Shown here: piece by piece, positions 1 to 14,379 of the stretch
How the letters are laid out: each line of letters starts with the position of its first letter
Position numbering within the stretch: the first letter of the stretch is position 1
NCBI GenBank assembly: GCA_013399895.1
Contig: VXBA01000679.1
Span: 228,961 to 292,960, forward strand
DNA: 64,000 bases
Source: Serilophus lunatus
Lineage: Eukaryota; Chordata; Aves; Passeriformes; Eurylaimidae
Direction of reading: 5' to 3'
Notes under the pieces: generated by a model
What the model saw: the letters and a program-made list of their open reading frames with translations, nothing else
The model's database searches: none
What the model was told of the DNA's origin: nothing
Program-made: the position numbers and the translations under genes

Positions 1-1251
1 GGGGAGACCAGGTAGACACAGACAACACCCACACTCATAAAATTATATTTTCACCTTCACTACCAAAGTTTTTAGTCATCACATTAACATTGTGCCACTG
101 CAAACCCTGAATTCTGTACATAGTTAATTAGAAGATGAGTGTTATCATATCATATAAATCAGATCTGTGCCATTGGTTGCTATTACATGGTGAAAACTTA
201 CAGTCCTTAAACTATTCAAAGCACAACATTCTTTATGTCTAACTGAGAAATAAGAGAACTAATCAATATGCACAGCCTTTCATCGGCCAGAAATCTTAAA
301 TTATGACTGGTATTAATTGTATATAATTGAAATGATAAATCCCCCAAGATAAATCATATCTCACTTGTAAATCTTACAAATATTTTTTCCTAACATTTAT
401 AAATAAGTTCTCATTCATAAGCATTTACAGATTAATGCAGAGCTATGGATGTAATTTCTTTGCAAATGAAGCTGTGTCAATGTCACTGCTATTTATAAAT
501 CTCAAGACTCTTTATTTTTTTAATCAAATGTAACAGGTGATGAATTAAGGCAATTTTTTAGTGTTCAGTGTATAAAGCCTAAGAATCAGAAACAAGTTCT
601 ACAATCTAATTTCCCCAGAGATTATGTAACAAAAGTGATAAACTCACAGTTAGTACAGCAATGGTTTTGACAGCTATAATTTTTTCCCAGAAGACAGTAA
701 TTTGAATTTAGATTAAGACACATCACTATAGCTTTCCTTATAAACTGTTGGATTAAGTTCCTTGATCCCTCCATGTGCTCATTTGACTGAGTGAACCAAA
801 ATGCTGATACTAAAAATGTAGGAAGAGAGGAACTACTGCATTCCATTGACCTTTATATTAGTTAAACATTTTGAATTTTAATATATGTATGATACACATT
901 TTAATTAAAGTGTAAATCAGAACTCTGAATCCCTTAGATTTATGAGCCATGTACCAGCAAAGCTTCATTCCAAACCCTTTCAGGCACCAGGTTCCTTCAT
1001 GGAGCAGCACCATTGCTGTGTGACACATTGCTAGATGCTGACAGTAAAAAAATATGTAAATTAAATATAAAAACTTCTGGTCAGTCATCTTTGGTATTAA
1101 TTTAAGTCTGAATAGGAAAGCAATCAGAAGAAAATATTAGAGAGAGAAAAAATTCTAGCTAGGTGTGTAAAAGGAGGAGTAAATATCTCTTTTTGCTTGT
1201 ATCTAATAATTTTATAGTATAATCTGTCTGTGTTTTCCCCCAACCACACAC

Positions 1252-1400
1252 AGAATAACTAATGATTAAGGTTGGAAAAGACCTTTGAGATCACCAAGTC
1301 CAACCACCCACCAGGTTTGTCACTAACCCATGTCTCCAAGTGCCACATCCTCAAATTTCTTGAACACTTCCAGGGATGGTGACTCCCCCACTGTTCCCAT
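1252..1400 (-). mobile_element. CR1 LINE 3'-end fragment
   Basis: GATTAAGGTTGGAAAAGACC followed by a 'caccaagtccaacc' segment is the antisense of the CR1 3' end. Similarity runs through 'cttccagggatggtgactcc' and fades near 1400. The element is a 5'-truncated piece on the minus strand. Confidence 0.85.
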
Positions 1401-2737
1401 GCTCAGCCACGTGCTCCATGAAGGAATTTGGATGAGCACATATATGTAGAGAGTTTACACAAGTCTTGGTGCTATGTGTATATTGACATGGTAGGAGATC
1501 TGGTGGCTTCCCTGCTGCCATGAAAGGGAAAGGGTGAACTCCTGCTTTCAACATCATTCCACAAAAAGCCATTCAGAAAAAATGAACAAAAATATTTAAA
1601 AAACCCACTCTTTTCCCAGGGCAGAAAACACTCCCTCAGAACAAACTGCTGGGAAGTACAGGATGCTCAGAAACCTGCCTACATGTATTTTTTTTAAGTG
1701 GAACACAACGAGCACATCTTTCATAAATAATCACTTTGCAGGATGTTAAAGAAGAAGAATAATTCCTCAGATTGCCTGTTTATTGCTTTCCCTCACAGAT
1801 CTCGTACAGTAAGTTGTATATTTATAGCAGCTGAAATACATTCAGCACAATTGCCATTACTCAGTCCAGTATTTCCAGCAGGTTCCCTTTCTCTCTTACC
1901 TCTTGTGCTGTGAAGCTGCACAATTCTCATGGATGCTAAAAAAAAGAACTCTGGTGGAAGAGATCATTTCCATTGACTTTCTTTAGATCACTCACATGAA
2001 TAAATGAGTTTTAGAGAATCAGTTTGGACAGAAGATCATTCAGTTTGGATCACAGGTCTCAAGAGGGCGGCCAGGATTATGCAGGATAGACCACCCTTCA
2101 ACCCTGCTGCTCCTAAAGGGGAGCATGGTTTAGCCCCAGTTTAAAAGCCCTGGGAGTAACCGTGTTGTGTCTGGAAAACAGGATCACAATAAAAATAAAT
2201 CCCTGGCTGGAAAATTTCTGGAACTTTGCTTAGTTCCTTAGCTCTGAAAGAATCCCTGAAGGTGTGGGATGTGATGCTGGTTTTACTTATTTTCCTATGT
2301 GCCATAGTGGCTCCCATCATCTTCCTGACTCTTTCTGCTGATGAATGCAATGTAGTGCTGTGAATTTTATCTGGGTTTAGACCAGCTGATGCTCCTCTTT
2401 AAAAAGAGCCCTTTATCCTCTGAAGCTGAGAAACAGTTCTTGCAACAATTCATCATGAATGACAAAATCCTTAACAGTGCTGTTCTCATTCTGCCCTATC
2501 TATAATTCTTAGATGTTGTTTCCCCTCGGAACAATGTTATCAGAGAAGAGCAGAGTGGTTGGGCTGCAGTGCTCTGCACAGAGAGGGAGAGGATGAGCCT
2601 CAGCCCCTCTGCTCCCTACAGGCAGCCTGACCCTGCCATGACATGGACACGGGGAGGGAACAAAAGTCCAGGAGGCAGAACTTCAAGAATGAAAGGAACA
2701 TATGGAAAGAGGCTGTCAGCAACTCTAGAGTTAAATA

Positions 2738-3151
2738 AATCACAGAATCCCAGAGAGGTTTGTCTTGGAAGGACCTTAAGGACCATCTCGTTCCAACCCC
2801 CTGCCATGGTCAGGGACATCTTCCAGTCTCCCAGGTTGCTCCAAGCCCTGTCCAACCTGGCCTGGGACACTTCCAGGGATGGGGCAGCCACAGCTTCTCT
2901 GGGCACCCTGTGCCAGGGCCTCCCCACCCTGAGGGAAATTCTTCCTCATATCCAATCTAAATCTAACCTCCTTCGGTTTAAGTCCATTCTCCCTTGTCCT
3001 GTCCCTGCATCCCTTGTCCCCAGTCCCTCTCCAGTTCTCTTAGAGCCTTTTTAGGCACTGGAAGGGGCTTTAAGGTCTCCCTGGATCCTTCTCTTCTCCA
3101 GGTGAACACCCCCAGCTCTCCCAGCCTGGCTCTAGAGCAGAGGGGCTCCAA
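2738..3151 (-). mobile_element. CR1 LINE fragment
   Basis: The segment begins with the antisense CR1 tail (cacagaatcccagag, then ttggaaggacc). It continues through the usual 'cttccagggatggggcagcc' and 'ccaatctaaatctaacctcc' blocks to about 3151. It is a longer 5'-truncated copy than the one at 1252. A 161-codon frame across it is a by-product of the repeat. Confidence 0.88.
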
Positions 3152-4804
3152 CCCTGTGCTTTGGTGAAAACAAGCCATCTGCACTGCCCATCTTCTTTAA
3201 AAAGTGTTTATTGCCCCTTGTGCCTCCTGAAACTTTTGCCCTCTTGGTTCACAAAATTACACTGGCTCAGCACAGGCCCTCAGTGCTCAGTGCTCCATCT
3301 CAGCAGTTTCACATCTCCTTTTGCAGCCAGGCTACAATGGTGACATAAATTCATGCCATAACTGAAGGCAGTGACCATTAGCCTCCCTTTTATTTTGACT
3401 TGTAAAAGCCAAAACATTTGCACAGCCAGAGGGAACGATGAAACCAAGAGGGGAATGGGCACTGGAGTACCTTCTCATTATTGTGCAGTACCTGAGAACA
3501 TCCCTAACTGCCCACCACAACCAGCCTGTCTCCAATGCCAGGGCAGCAGGAGTTGGTTTGCAGAGGCTGATTTGTCATTAATTTATGCAATGCAGTGAGA
3601 CAATTAAGCAAGGTCATTGTGGGTATAAGTCCACAAAGACAGTGGGTTACAGCAGGAATGACTTGGGCTCAGGGCAAGTGCCATTGGGCCCCTCTGAGGC
3701 TGGTTGGCTACTGGGGCTGCAGCCAAAACAGGGGAAGGGGGGCAGGTGTGTGCTGCAGTTCCTGTGGGAGTGCTGTGCTAAGAGAACTGCTAATTAATTC
3801 CATACCAAGATACTTGTTTAGGTAGAAGGCTGCTTCTGTAATCCCTGCAGATTGAGCCAGCCAAACTGCAGCTTTGTTGCTGCTCTGGGGTTTGCAGTCC
3901 TTTCCTAACTGACTCTAAAGATGTTAAACCTAAAGGATTAACTGCCCTGCTTCCCATTCCCCTCCTCTCAGTCTTGGAGACCTCCAGATTCCCACTCCAA
4001 AGGAGCAGAAAGCATTCATATCTCTACATCTCTGAGGGGTGTAGAGCACACACATCATTGCCACCGGGGGATGATAATCCCCTAGGAATGTAAAATACTT
4101 GGAGGAGCTCTCTCTCTGACAGCTCGTCCTTGACTCCCAAGGGCAAAGTCCTCTGTCCCTGAAATTTAATTCCTTGAGCAAGTTGGTCCCTTTCCTGCTC
4201 CCCTGGATCATCCTTCCTTCCCACCCATCCTGCCTTCCCTTTGCTCGAAAAGCAGCTCCATTGCCCTCCCAGCTATGGCTGCCTTTTCTTTCTTCCCAGT
4301 TACTATAGTCCAGTTTTGTCCTGGAAAAGACTGAGAAGACACTGCTGCTCCATCACCCCTCCAAGAGCTCAAACAAAGCAAGGAAAGGGATTGCTTCCCA
4401 AATTAACTCTTCTTTCTCCATGTTGCTGCAGAAGGACAGGCGGTGTTTTAAAGCGCTTCACCCAACAATGGGCTTTTCAGATGTTAATGCAGAACATCCA
4501 GCAAAGACCACATTTTTGATACAAATTTTTGATGGAGAAAACCCCTAAAGTTGTCATTTCAATCAATCTGTTTGGATATATTTTTTATTCCTTATTTCTA
4601 TTAATCCTACTTCTATAGAAGACAGATAACATAAGATTCCACCCTTTTATGATTAAGAAATTCTCTAGCTTAACATACAGCCTGAATGTATTTCCCTTGT
4701 ACAAGAAAGAACATTATGTTTCATAGTATGTCTGAGGTAGTGAGGCAGATGGGCCTGACAGGCGATGAACACTTTCAGTCTGAACATTTTACCTAATTTA
4801 GGGA

Positions 4805-4842
4805 TTAAATAAATGAATGAATGAATAAATAAATAAATAAAA
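4805..4842. repeat. AAAT/AATG tetranucleotide microsatellite
   Basis: Tandem copies of AATG pass into AAAT units over about 38 bases. It is likely to vary in length between individuals. Confidence 0.9.
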
Positions 4843-7774
4843 TCTTGAAAGTATTCTACAACCTTAAGCCAGCTGCTTAAGGTTAGATAGGATGTCTTCT
4901 GGAAGAAACCCAGATCTCCCAAACTTTGTGAGCATCTTGTAACCCATCTAGTCTGACAATCCTCTCCATAAATAGCAAACAAACACAATTACTGCCTTAA
5001 TAGTAACCATACAAAGAGACAAAAAAGGGGGGAAGGGGGAAAGAGGCATTTGTGTTCTTTCCTTACTTATTCCTTGAGAGAAAACAAGCAGCATCTCTTT
5101 CACTGTTTTCTTGCCCATCTGTTCTGAAATCCCCCACAAAAGCTGCTAATTGTCCTTGATAGGAGATGAGTTTATTTTTGATTTCAGCTTACACAGCTCT
5201 AACTTCGTTAGTCTGGATGCTGCATCTAACTGGGAGCAGCAAATCCCATGGCCATGAAAGTGGTCTGTGATGGGAGGACAGTGTTTCCTGCTTGTATTTA
5301 TGCTTTTACTTCATAACAAACTCTTTATGTCATAGGAAAGACAAGTTAGGCCAAAATTGGAGATTGCAAACTTTGTCTCTGAAAAAAACACATAAACCTT
5401 CTGCAGTGTTGGTGCCTGGGGAGGGCCCCAGGAGAAAGCCCAGGACAAACTGGAGGGAGGTGAGGGGCAGTGATCCTGGAGTGCCAGGAAAGGTTCCCCT
5501 GACCCATTTCTCTTCCGTTGAAACTCATGTCTTCCACCAGGAAACTGATGGATGAAAAAAACTAAGTATTCATGTTTTTTGAATAAATTCTGTTATTCTG
5601 CATAATGTGATGATGACACCAGTTTCTCCTTTTGCAACTTGACATTTCCCAGTGTGGCCTTGACCCTGTTCTACCAACGGCTTTGAGAGGACCAAAATCC
5701 AAGTGGAGGGAGGAAGGTTGAGCAGAGAGCTCTTGGGAGGGTCCCTGTTGCTCAGCAAGTCTAACAGCACTCCTAAGGCTCAGGTTTTGTCCAGACTTAC
5801 TTATTCAGTAACATCCCAACACAAAGCTTCCACTGAGTTAGAGCTTGAATGTTTCTCAGTTCTTCTGCAAATAAATCATTAGGTCTGTTCCCATCATTTA
5901 CCACCCTATCTCTGCCTACCCTAATGAGCAACGTTACATTTGTCACTCCCTTTGTCATTGTTTATCGTGGTGTAGTCCATTCAAATCCTTGGACAAAACT
6001 TTCCTCGCCACTGAGAAGCTGCAGGACTTGACCCATTTAAATTTTGTAAGACCCAGATTCTTTCTGAAGTAATTCACATGGGTTTCTTTTTTTAGATTTG
6101 GTATTATTGCCTGGCACTTAAGGCTCAGACAATTAAGTAGATTTTTATTTATATTGTCTTATTATTTACTCCTGCCTGTTACTTAAAACCTAATAACAAA
6201 CAATGACATTATTGCTCAAGTACTTAGGATATCCATAGTCTAAATTAGGATCCAGTACAAACATTTGCTTATCCCAATTTGATGGATAAATAAACATTCA
6301 TCTGTAAAAGCCAAGAGGGCAGCAAATAAACCCTTTCTCTCTTTATCCTCTGCCACATGTCCAGACCATACTTCTTGCCTTAAAGGTGGAAAGATGCAGA
6401 CATCAGTACCAAGGATGGAAAAGCAGGTCAGAAAGCCAAATCCTATCAGGATAATTTTGTATGTGAAGGCCTTGAGGTACAAGCAAGACAAGATTTGAGG
6501 GAAGAGATAATATCTTTACTGTACATAAGGATAGACTGGTAAAAAGAGGGAAGCATTCCGGCTCAAAAAGCTTTTTCACCTTGCATGCTGTAAAGCCTGT
6601 CTGCTTTTCTAAGTATATCATTATGTCTCAGGAGCAACATTATCCCTCTCTGTAGACTTTATAGTGCTTAAAATGTCAGCTCTTCTTGAAGATGTCTGCT
6701 TTGCCCCTTCCATCTGTTCCTAGGGATGAAGCTGCTGCTGCCCATCACTGCTTCTCACCCCTCCCACAGCAACGTGGGACAAGGTACAGTTCAGTAGAGA
6801 AGAGTTTCCATATAAATTATGGCTTTTAGATGAATATTAACCACATTTCCATACCTAAAACCGAGACAACAGAGCAAGGGTATTATAAACTTCCCATGTG
6901 AAATTCTATTTATAGGACTCAGCTCTCACAGGAGGCACAAGAAATAGTTACCAGTTGTCTCAGCAAAATACATGTACAGTAAATTCAGTCTAAAATCCTC
7001 AAGAAAAATCTTTTACTAGGGGAAAAAAAAGAGTTAAAAGAGTTAAGAGGTAAGGAGTTGGTGGGTGTAACAAAATTAGTTACTGTTCCTTCCAGAAAAG
7101 AAATAAGAAAAGGTAAAGCAAAAGGAAATACCCTAAGCTAATATTTTAGGTAGCATTTATTTTTATTAGAACTGGAAAAATACATAAATCACACTTTTTA
7201 TTCATGCAATGTGGGTTAAGGCACAGTATATTTCCTATTTTAGAGAGGAGAGGAATGAAAGGTGGAGAGATTTAAGCTGATTTGTCCAGTCACACTGGGG
7301 CTGTAGCAGCACAGGGGATTAAACCTTGGTCCTTTCCAAGGAGGTATCACTGTCCTTTGGACAGAGAAGCTCCATGAAGGGTCAAAGCCAGAACAACTCC
7401 CTTGGGTGAAGTCTCATCAGGTTTTTACAGAGGGTAGAAGGTAGGAGTGGCCTTTTGGCCAACGAGGCATCTTCTACACTCAAACCATTTTCTGCTTTTT
7501 GCAGCAACCTGCCAGGGTGAGGTGGCCTTACAGTACAGAAAGGTGCAATTTCTATCCAGAGCAATTCCATTATACACTGCCCAGGGGTTGTGTGGAGGTC
7601 TCAGTATCAATGACATTGAGGCCCAGGGCCTCAGTGTGTTCCCAGCTGGTTCCTGTCCCAGCAGTGCCACCACCCAAACACAAGGGACAGGTCACAGACA
7701 ATCACAGCCTGTGCTCCCAGGAGAGATCATGAGCTTTCTGACAGGCTCAGATGGCGAGGAGACAGCATCTCTTC

Positions 7775-8300
7775 ATGGAATCCCAGAATCTGCTGAGCTG
7801 GAAGGGACCCCCAAGGACCATCCATCCAACCCCTGGCCCTGCACAGGCCCATCCCCAAGAGTCCCCCCTGTGCCCAGAGGATCATCCCACCCCTCCTGCA
7901 GCTCTGGCAGCCTTGGGGCTGTGCCCACTGCCCTGGGGAGCCTGGGCAGTGCCCAACCCCCCTCTGGGCAAAGGAGAGCCTTGGCCTGAGACCCCCCCTG
8001 CCCCTGCCCTGACACAGCTCCAGCCCATTCCCTGGGCTCCTGGCCCTGGTCCCCCCAGAGCAGAGCTCAGGCCCTGCCCCTCCTCTGCCCCTCCCCACCG
8101 AGTTGTCCCTGCAAGGAGGTCTCCCCTCAGTCTCCTCTTCTCCCCCTCAACACACCCAGTGCCCTCAGCTGCTCCTCACACCCTTCCCCTCCAGGCCCTC
8201 CCCCATCTTTGTTCCCTCCTTTGGACACTCTCTAAAGGCTTAGTAACTTTTTTATATTGCAGTGTCCCAAACTGCCCCAGGATTGCAGGTGAGGCAGAGC
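7775..8300 (-). mobile_element. CR1 LINE copy, GC-rich subfamily
   Basis: The tail 'ggaatcccagaatctgctga' is followed by a GC-rich block that recurs almost unchanged at 19973, 42288, 49404, 52299 and 58690. The copy extends to about 8300 with the 'ggacactctctaaaggcttag' region. The overlapping open frames of 180 and 253 codons come from this GC-rich repeat and are not treated as genes. Confidence 0.88.
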
Positions 8301-11300
8301 AAAGCAGGACAATCCCCAGGCTGCTCCCCGGGGCAGCCCAGTCTCTCCCAGCCCAATGGCACTGTGCTCCCCCATTACAAATGCCAACCATGCTCATACT
8401 CGGGAGCAGCACCAAGATTCACCCACTCTTCTGGCTCCTTTCTACAGCTTTACCTCAGTCTGTTCTACACCATCAGAGCCAGTCTGCTCCCCCATCAAAG
8501 CCCTGCACTTAGAGACTCAGAAATATCCTTCCCGTCTGTTCCTGCCAGCTTCCAGCAGAGGAGAGTTTTGCTGTGCTCCATTTTTAAGCCCTGCTCGATG
8601 ACTTCATGCAAGTCTATAGACAAATCTTGCCAAGAGCCCAGAACCAAACTGTATGCACTGATCCACGTTAAATGCCAGCACCGAAGGTTGGCAGGATGTG
8701 ATTCCTGACAGTGAGCTCCGAAAATGGTGCTTTTCAACTCTTCCCAGTGGGAAGCCTCCAAAAGCCTGTCTGTCCCAGTGTTCAGTGTCTGATGTGCTCC
8801 TCAGCATCACACTGTGTGGGGAACAGCTCATCCCTTCTGTGTTGTTGTGCATTTCTCCCCGTTGTGACTGGAAAACGTGGGCACAGCAGCATGAATGGAA
8901 ATGCCTGGAGCAGTGCTGCTTCCCTCACGGGTGCTAATTAAAAGTAGGTTATGAACCATCCAGTTTATTGGTGTAGAGTCCTTAAAATTTTGCACTGCTA
9001 AGTCTAGTTTTAAACATTTATTATGCCTGCTAACTGGGCATCAGCTGACAGCAGGGCTGGGATCACTCAACTACTTCAGTTGTTGCTTTTACCAATTGCA
9101 CTTTAAAGAAAGTCTTATTTTTCCCATGGGTGACATCCTCCCCCCTCACTTGTTTCTCTTTTTCTGTGGTTCCTTCATTTATGGTGGCCCTCTCTGGCAA
9201 ATTGATAATGAGGAGGTGAACAATCCGAGGGAGCATTTTTTTCTTCCCCTGCCATTCTTCCACACACCAAGGAAAGCCAAGATCAAGAAGGCTCAGAGAT
9301 CCAACCTGTTCCCAGGTATTTCTGCTTTTTGACTTTAAAGTAAAAATACTGCACTGATTTCATCCCTGTCACAAGTTTGTCAGTGCCAGTATTAGTGTAT
9401 CAGATGTGATTTTCCCTTGTGCTTTTCCAGGATATCCATAGAAAAATACTTTGTTCGTACACCCAAATGCAGGTCTAAACCAAATCAAAATCAAGTCAGG
9501 CCATCAAAACTGACTTCCTCCATATTCAAAATTAAACATTGAGCCATAATGAATCATTAAGATTTTTTAAATGCTACCTTCTCTTCCAATAAATGATTAT
9601 TAACACCTTCAGACACTTCTCTTTTGTTCTGAGTCAAGTAGTTTGATGTTTCCAAGATTCCCCTTTTTCAGTACAAGAATTCAGGACAAGTAGTAGTTTC
9701 TCCAGGAAGCTCATAAAAACCCCATTTCAGAGGACTTTCAGAACATTTTTCCAAGAAATTAAAAGCAAATTAGATCACCTCCCACATTTCTGGGTGTCTT
9801 TACATGCACTATGGATCTTGAGATGATTAAATGCCACTAAGGAGCAGAGAGGCTTCTACCAAAAAACAAAACAAAACCCAAGATTTGAGCTAAAACGTTA
9901 TCTTTCATCTCAGCATCAAATTAAAAAGTGAGGATTATCAAAGACATCAGAGTTTTGGTGAAAATGGTGTTTATGAGATGACAAGGAAGGACAGCACACA
10001 GGCTGTCCACACCTTCCCTCAGAGGCTGATCATCCCAGGCCAACTTCCTCTGGGAATTTCAGTTCTCCAGGAGATTGTGGTGAGCTCCTGGCCCTTTGCC
10101 ACTCAGTGCAGGATATTCTTGGCAACAGTGATAGAGGCACTTGTTCCAAATAAGGAGAAATCTAGAAACTGGTTTCTCTCAGAACTCCTGGAGCCAAGAA
10201 AATCTGCCAAAGCTCCTGGAGCCGGACACAGGAGGGGGGGGAAAAACACCCACAAAAACCCAAATGAAGCAAAAGTGAACTTCTGACTGTCTGTGTCTCC
10301 AGTAACAGCCAAATCTCATTAAAGAGCAATGAGGATGAAATGCACTGACAGTAAGTGCAACAGACTTGATGAAAGACCTTAAAATGTTTATGCTAATCCA
10401 AAGTTTCAGTTTCACATTTCATACAAGCTTTCCAAACAAGAACGGTGCCAGAAAACATGGAAGATGATCTTGACTTTTACCTTTTTAAAAAAGAAAACAA
10501 CAAAATAACAAACCAAAAACCCAAACCCCCAAGCCCCATCTGCCCAGTTCTTCCTCACAACCTGTGTATTTTGCAGGACAGGTGAAAAAAAAAGGCTGTT
10601 CTAAGTGGAAAAAATGCTTTGGCTTGGTATGAGACAGACCTGTGTTAGAGCTACATGTTCTCTCAGATCCCAGTATGGCCAAAGCCTTGATTTACAGTTT
10701 GGAGAAACAATGTGGTCCCAGTAGAGCAGCTGGTGGAGGCAAAAGAGCTGCACACACCTTGTTTTACACCATGGAGGAGCTACTCCACAGCTACTATACA
10801 TGTACCCCTATGCAGAGACTGAATAATTTGGAAAACAAAACAATACCTCCAAGGAAGCTCCAGTCCCAGTTTGACTCCAAACTTCTATTATTTAGTCTGA
10901 CTGCCCCCGCTCGATTTCCTCCACTTTGATCAACTAATGACGAAGAAAAGCAATTACCAGCATAAGAAAAATATATTTGTGGTATCTTTGAACTTCTGTG
11001 GCAAGTGTAAATGCATTACTTTGTGTGAGAACAGAGGAAATAGTTCTTCGGTGGCTGAGATGAGAAATGAGGGGAGAACAAGGAGGAGGAGGTAGGGAGA
11101 GACTATTATTTTATTAACTAATTAGATCAGTGTGGAAAGAAAATGAGCCTGCAAATCTCTGCACTATTGATTCTGAAGAGGAAATTGCAACATACAACAG
11201 AGAAAATGAAGCACTAGGATCTGCATTCAAAAATGGCTTGCCCTGCCTGGACAGGGGAATATAGTGACCTGTAAAATAATCTGTTGGGGGGATAAATGGA

Positions 11301-14300
11301 TAAATACATCACTGACAAGGGGCAGGTTTGGGGAAAGTGTGTGCAAGTAACAGCTGGTCCTGTGCTCTTCAGTCTCCCAGTGAAAGAGAAGAAATCCCTC
11401 TGCCATTTGTCTCTTTTTTTGTAACCAGCTTATGACCCAACTGTTATTAAATTCCTGCTTTCCATGGGCATCTCCACTTCCACTGTTCCACACAGTCAGC
11501 TATAGCACCATCAAAAAAACCAGAATAAACCCAAGGTCTGAATGGGCCCAAAATTGGCTGAACTACTTCAACCCCAGGTGTGGGTCAGGCCAGACACCCC
11601 AACAGCAATGCTCACCACACTGTTTCCTAGGGTGAAGATGATACATAAAGGTATAGACTGAAAATTCCAATACCCTCTCCAAAAAAAATTTACATGACAA
11701 ACACATGGGAACAAGTATTTAACATGAAATTCTACATTTTTACAAAAACATTCCAAAAAAGAATGAAACATAATGCCTTAAAAAAAAAAGAGAATGGAAT
11801 TTGGAAAAATATAAATCATCCTTTACTAGTGATTTCCCAGGAGGCTCATTGAACAGCACACTCTGAAGTCCCAAGGTGCACAGAGCCTTCCAAACCTGCA
11901 ATGCTGCTCAGTTTAAAGCCAGGGTGTAATTTAGAATAATATTATTCCTGAGGTTGTGGCCTGGCAGCTCCAAGGCACTGCCAGCTCTCACCACTGGTGC
12001 AGGCTCTCAGCACCAATGAAAAGGGTTGATGGATTTTTGGATGTTTCTCTTTTTGACCTGTGCCCTTTTCAAAGTGAGAGAAGTGTTAAAACAAAAAATC
12101 TCCCGGCAGTGGGGTAAAAGCAAGGGAACCCAAGGGAGGGAGCTGCAGGAAAGGGGAGGCTGCAAGTGGAATTCCCAACTGGAAGAGATGGGGAAGGTTG
12201 GGGGGTTAAAGGTGCCAAAGTTACAAAAGAGACTGTGAACTGCAGGGATTTCCAAAGACAGGAAAGCTGTGAAGCCAGGCTGATGAGGGCTTTAAGGATC
12301 CTGAAAGGGTCCATACGACATGTAAAAATCAACTCTGCACCACCTGCCCAGGGACTCAGACTATCCAGGGGAGGTGCAGGTCACCTGCTCAACACACCCA
12401 TGGCAGATCTGGGAACACCCACTCCCTCCTTTTCTGGACGCTCACAAATCCAAACCACTAAACACAGAAAGAAAAGCTCCCGAAGTTCAAGCGCCAACAA
12501 CCAAACTCCTCCTGCAGCCCCTTCACACGGTGCGAGGCTGACACAAGGTGGGGGAGCCCACAGGGCACAGTCTGGGACCTTTGAGTGTCCTCCCAAACTG
12601 AAGCCCTGGCCTTCACCCTCCTCTGAGCCCTTGATTTGCTCGTGGAAACATATGTTTTTGAACCAAAGTAGAGATACCTACATGGAGAATTACTTTTTGA
12701 AGTGGCCTTCATCACTGTATGTGGCAGCATCTTCCAGATGTGATCCAAGCACATGTCATTTGTGTCTTTGTTCCTGTCTCCAGAGGAAAATGAAGTTGTC
12801 ATTAAAGCTGTGCCTTCACTCAGCTCATCCACTTCAATGGAGCTCTGCATCAACAGCTCTTGGGAACCTGTGGAAAACCTTTTCTTGAGAATATTAAGTG
12901 GGTTTTTTTCTCAGGAAATCGTTGTTTTCAAGGTTTTTGAGGTTGGGGTTTTTGTTATTTGTTTTCACTCAGTTACCTGTTTGGACAGAGCACAGCACAG
13001 GCTCCAGCTCTCCCAAATGCCAGTGGAGCTCTCAAGCCTTCCCAGGTAATGGAATTACTCCCATCAGGAGCTGCTGGTTTTGTACAAATGGAGAGTGTAG
13101 ACTCTTGCCTGTGTGAATCAGAATTGAGGGTGCTGTTGTCCAACACACAGGGAAGCACAGGAGAGTCCAGGAAAAGTCTAGAGAAGTTTATAAATTTCCC
13201 AGGTTTGCAAACATAGAAAGTGTTATGCTGACTTTGGGAATCCCTAAAGTTGGTGACTGAACTCCACACTTGTGCCCTCCCAGCTCCAGTGACAATCAAA
13301 TATGAGTGATAACAGGACTACCCTGAGCTCTCCCCAGTCCCACAGCTCCTTCTGACCACTTATGTTGGGTTGAGCATGATACTATATTCCACATGTGCCC
13401 TAAATCTGTGTTGGACAAGGGCCTAAAATGGAGAGTTTGGTTATTATGGCCTGGCACTGGTAATTGCTGATGGCACAGTCCTTTCCCTACTCACAGTAGC
13501 AGTTCTACACCATGTTGTAGCATTACTCCAGGACTACACTTTTACATTAGTCAACCTGAAACTCTCACTGAAATATTCCTGTTTAATGTGAATGCAACTG
13601 GAAGATGGCAGGATTTACTGTCAGAGACCTCTGCAGCTAAAATTAACAGGGATTACACTTACAGAGCTCCTGTGAAGAATGTCCACAAAAGAAGAAAATG
13701 CTGATTTTATGTTTTGGTGGCTGCAGCCCTAGTGTGGTACCAGGTGCTCCATCTTATCTACAGGATACTCAGGGAATTTCCACACCAGCACATGAAGGTA
13801 TATCCTCATCTATCTCAAAATGAGTTTGGGAGCTGGGCTGTACCATCCCAACACAAGAAGGTCAGTGGGCACTTTCTCCACATTCAAGGTCATGTGAGAT
13901 GTGTCCATTTGATATTCTAGGCAGTGGAAATGGCCTGTTTGTTCTCCCAGCCACACCAAGGGCTTCTCTTCCACTGGTCAGAGCTTTTGCTTTCTTATCA
14001 TATTTGCCATCACGGTGTGTAACCTTCAGCAGGTCACTTGAGTTTATCAGTCTTGTCCCATTGGTTTTCATGATTTACTCAAACTACAAAAATGCCAATG
14101 CTCCACCTCAAGTGTCCTCCATTGAAGATTATCAGAGGTTTTCCCATACTGAAAGTATTCCATGTACATTTTTCTCCTGGCTATCAATGCTGGGGAGGAT
14201 CTATCCCCTTCTATGGCGCATCTGGCTGCAACCAGGAGTTCTGTGATCAGAGTGAGCCAAAAACCCTCTCTGGAAAGTAGCCCAGTTGTGTGGCTGTAAG

Positions 14301-14329
14301 GCACCTCATCAACAGAGAGAAAGGCCTCT

Positions 14330-14379
14330 CCCATTCTGTCAAGGAATTTATGTCCCCATTCTGTCAAGGAATTTATTGT
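14330..14379. repeat. Tandem duplication, unit about 25 bases
   Basis: Two adjacent copies of a unit containing CCCATTCTGTCAAGGAATTT differ by one inserted base. This is a small recent duplication in the gene-free flank. Confidence 0.9.

Noticed and set aside
2569..3054. A 161-codon plus-strand frame.
   Set aside because: Most of it lies in the CR1 fragment at 2738-3151, read antisense to the element.
7447..8512. Overlapping open frames of 180 and 253 codons, with similar proteins at 19888-20274, 42047-42635, 49401-50446, 52136-52649 and 58831-59222, looking like a new Gly/Pro-rich protein family.
   Set aside because: All lie in the same GC-rich CR1 3' region, in several frames and on both strands. 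GC-rich repeats lack stops by composition, and no start or splice context is shared beyond the repeat.
12166..12888. A 240-codon plus-strand frame in the 3' flank, with a basic Ser-rich centre.
   Set aside because: No domain or family is recognisable. Frames on the other strand overlap it, and its composition follows the local DNA. It would need transcript evidence to be called.
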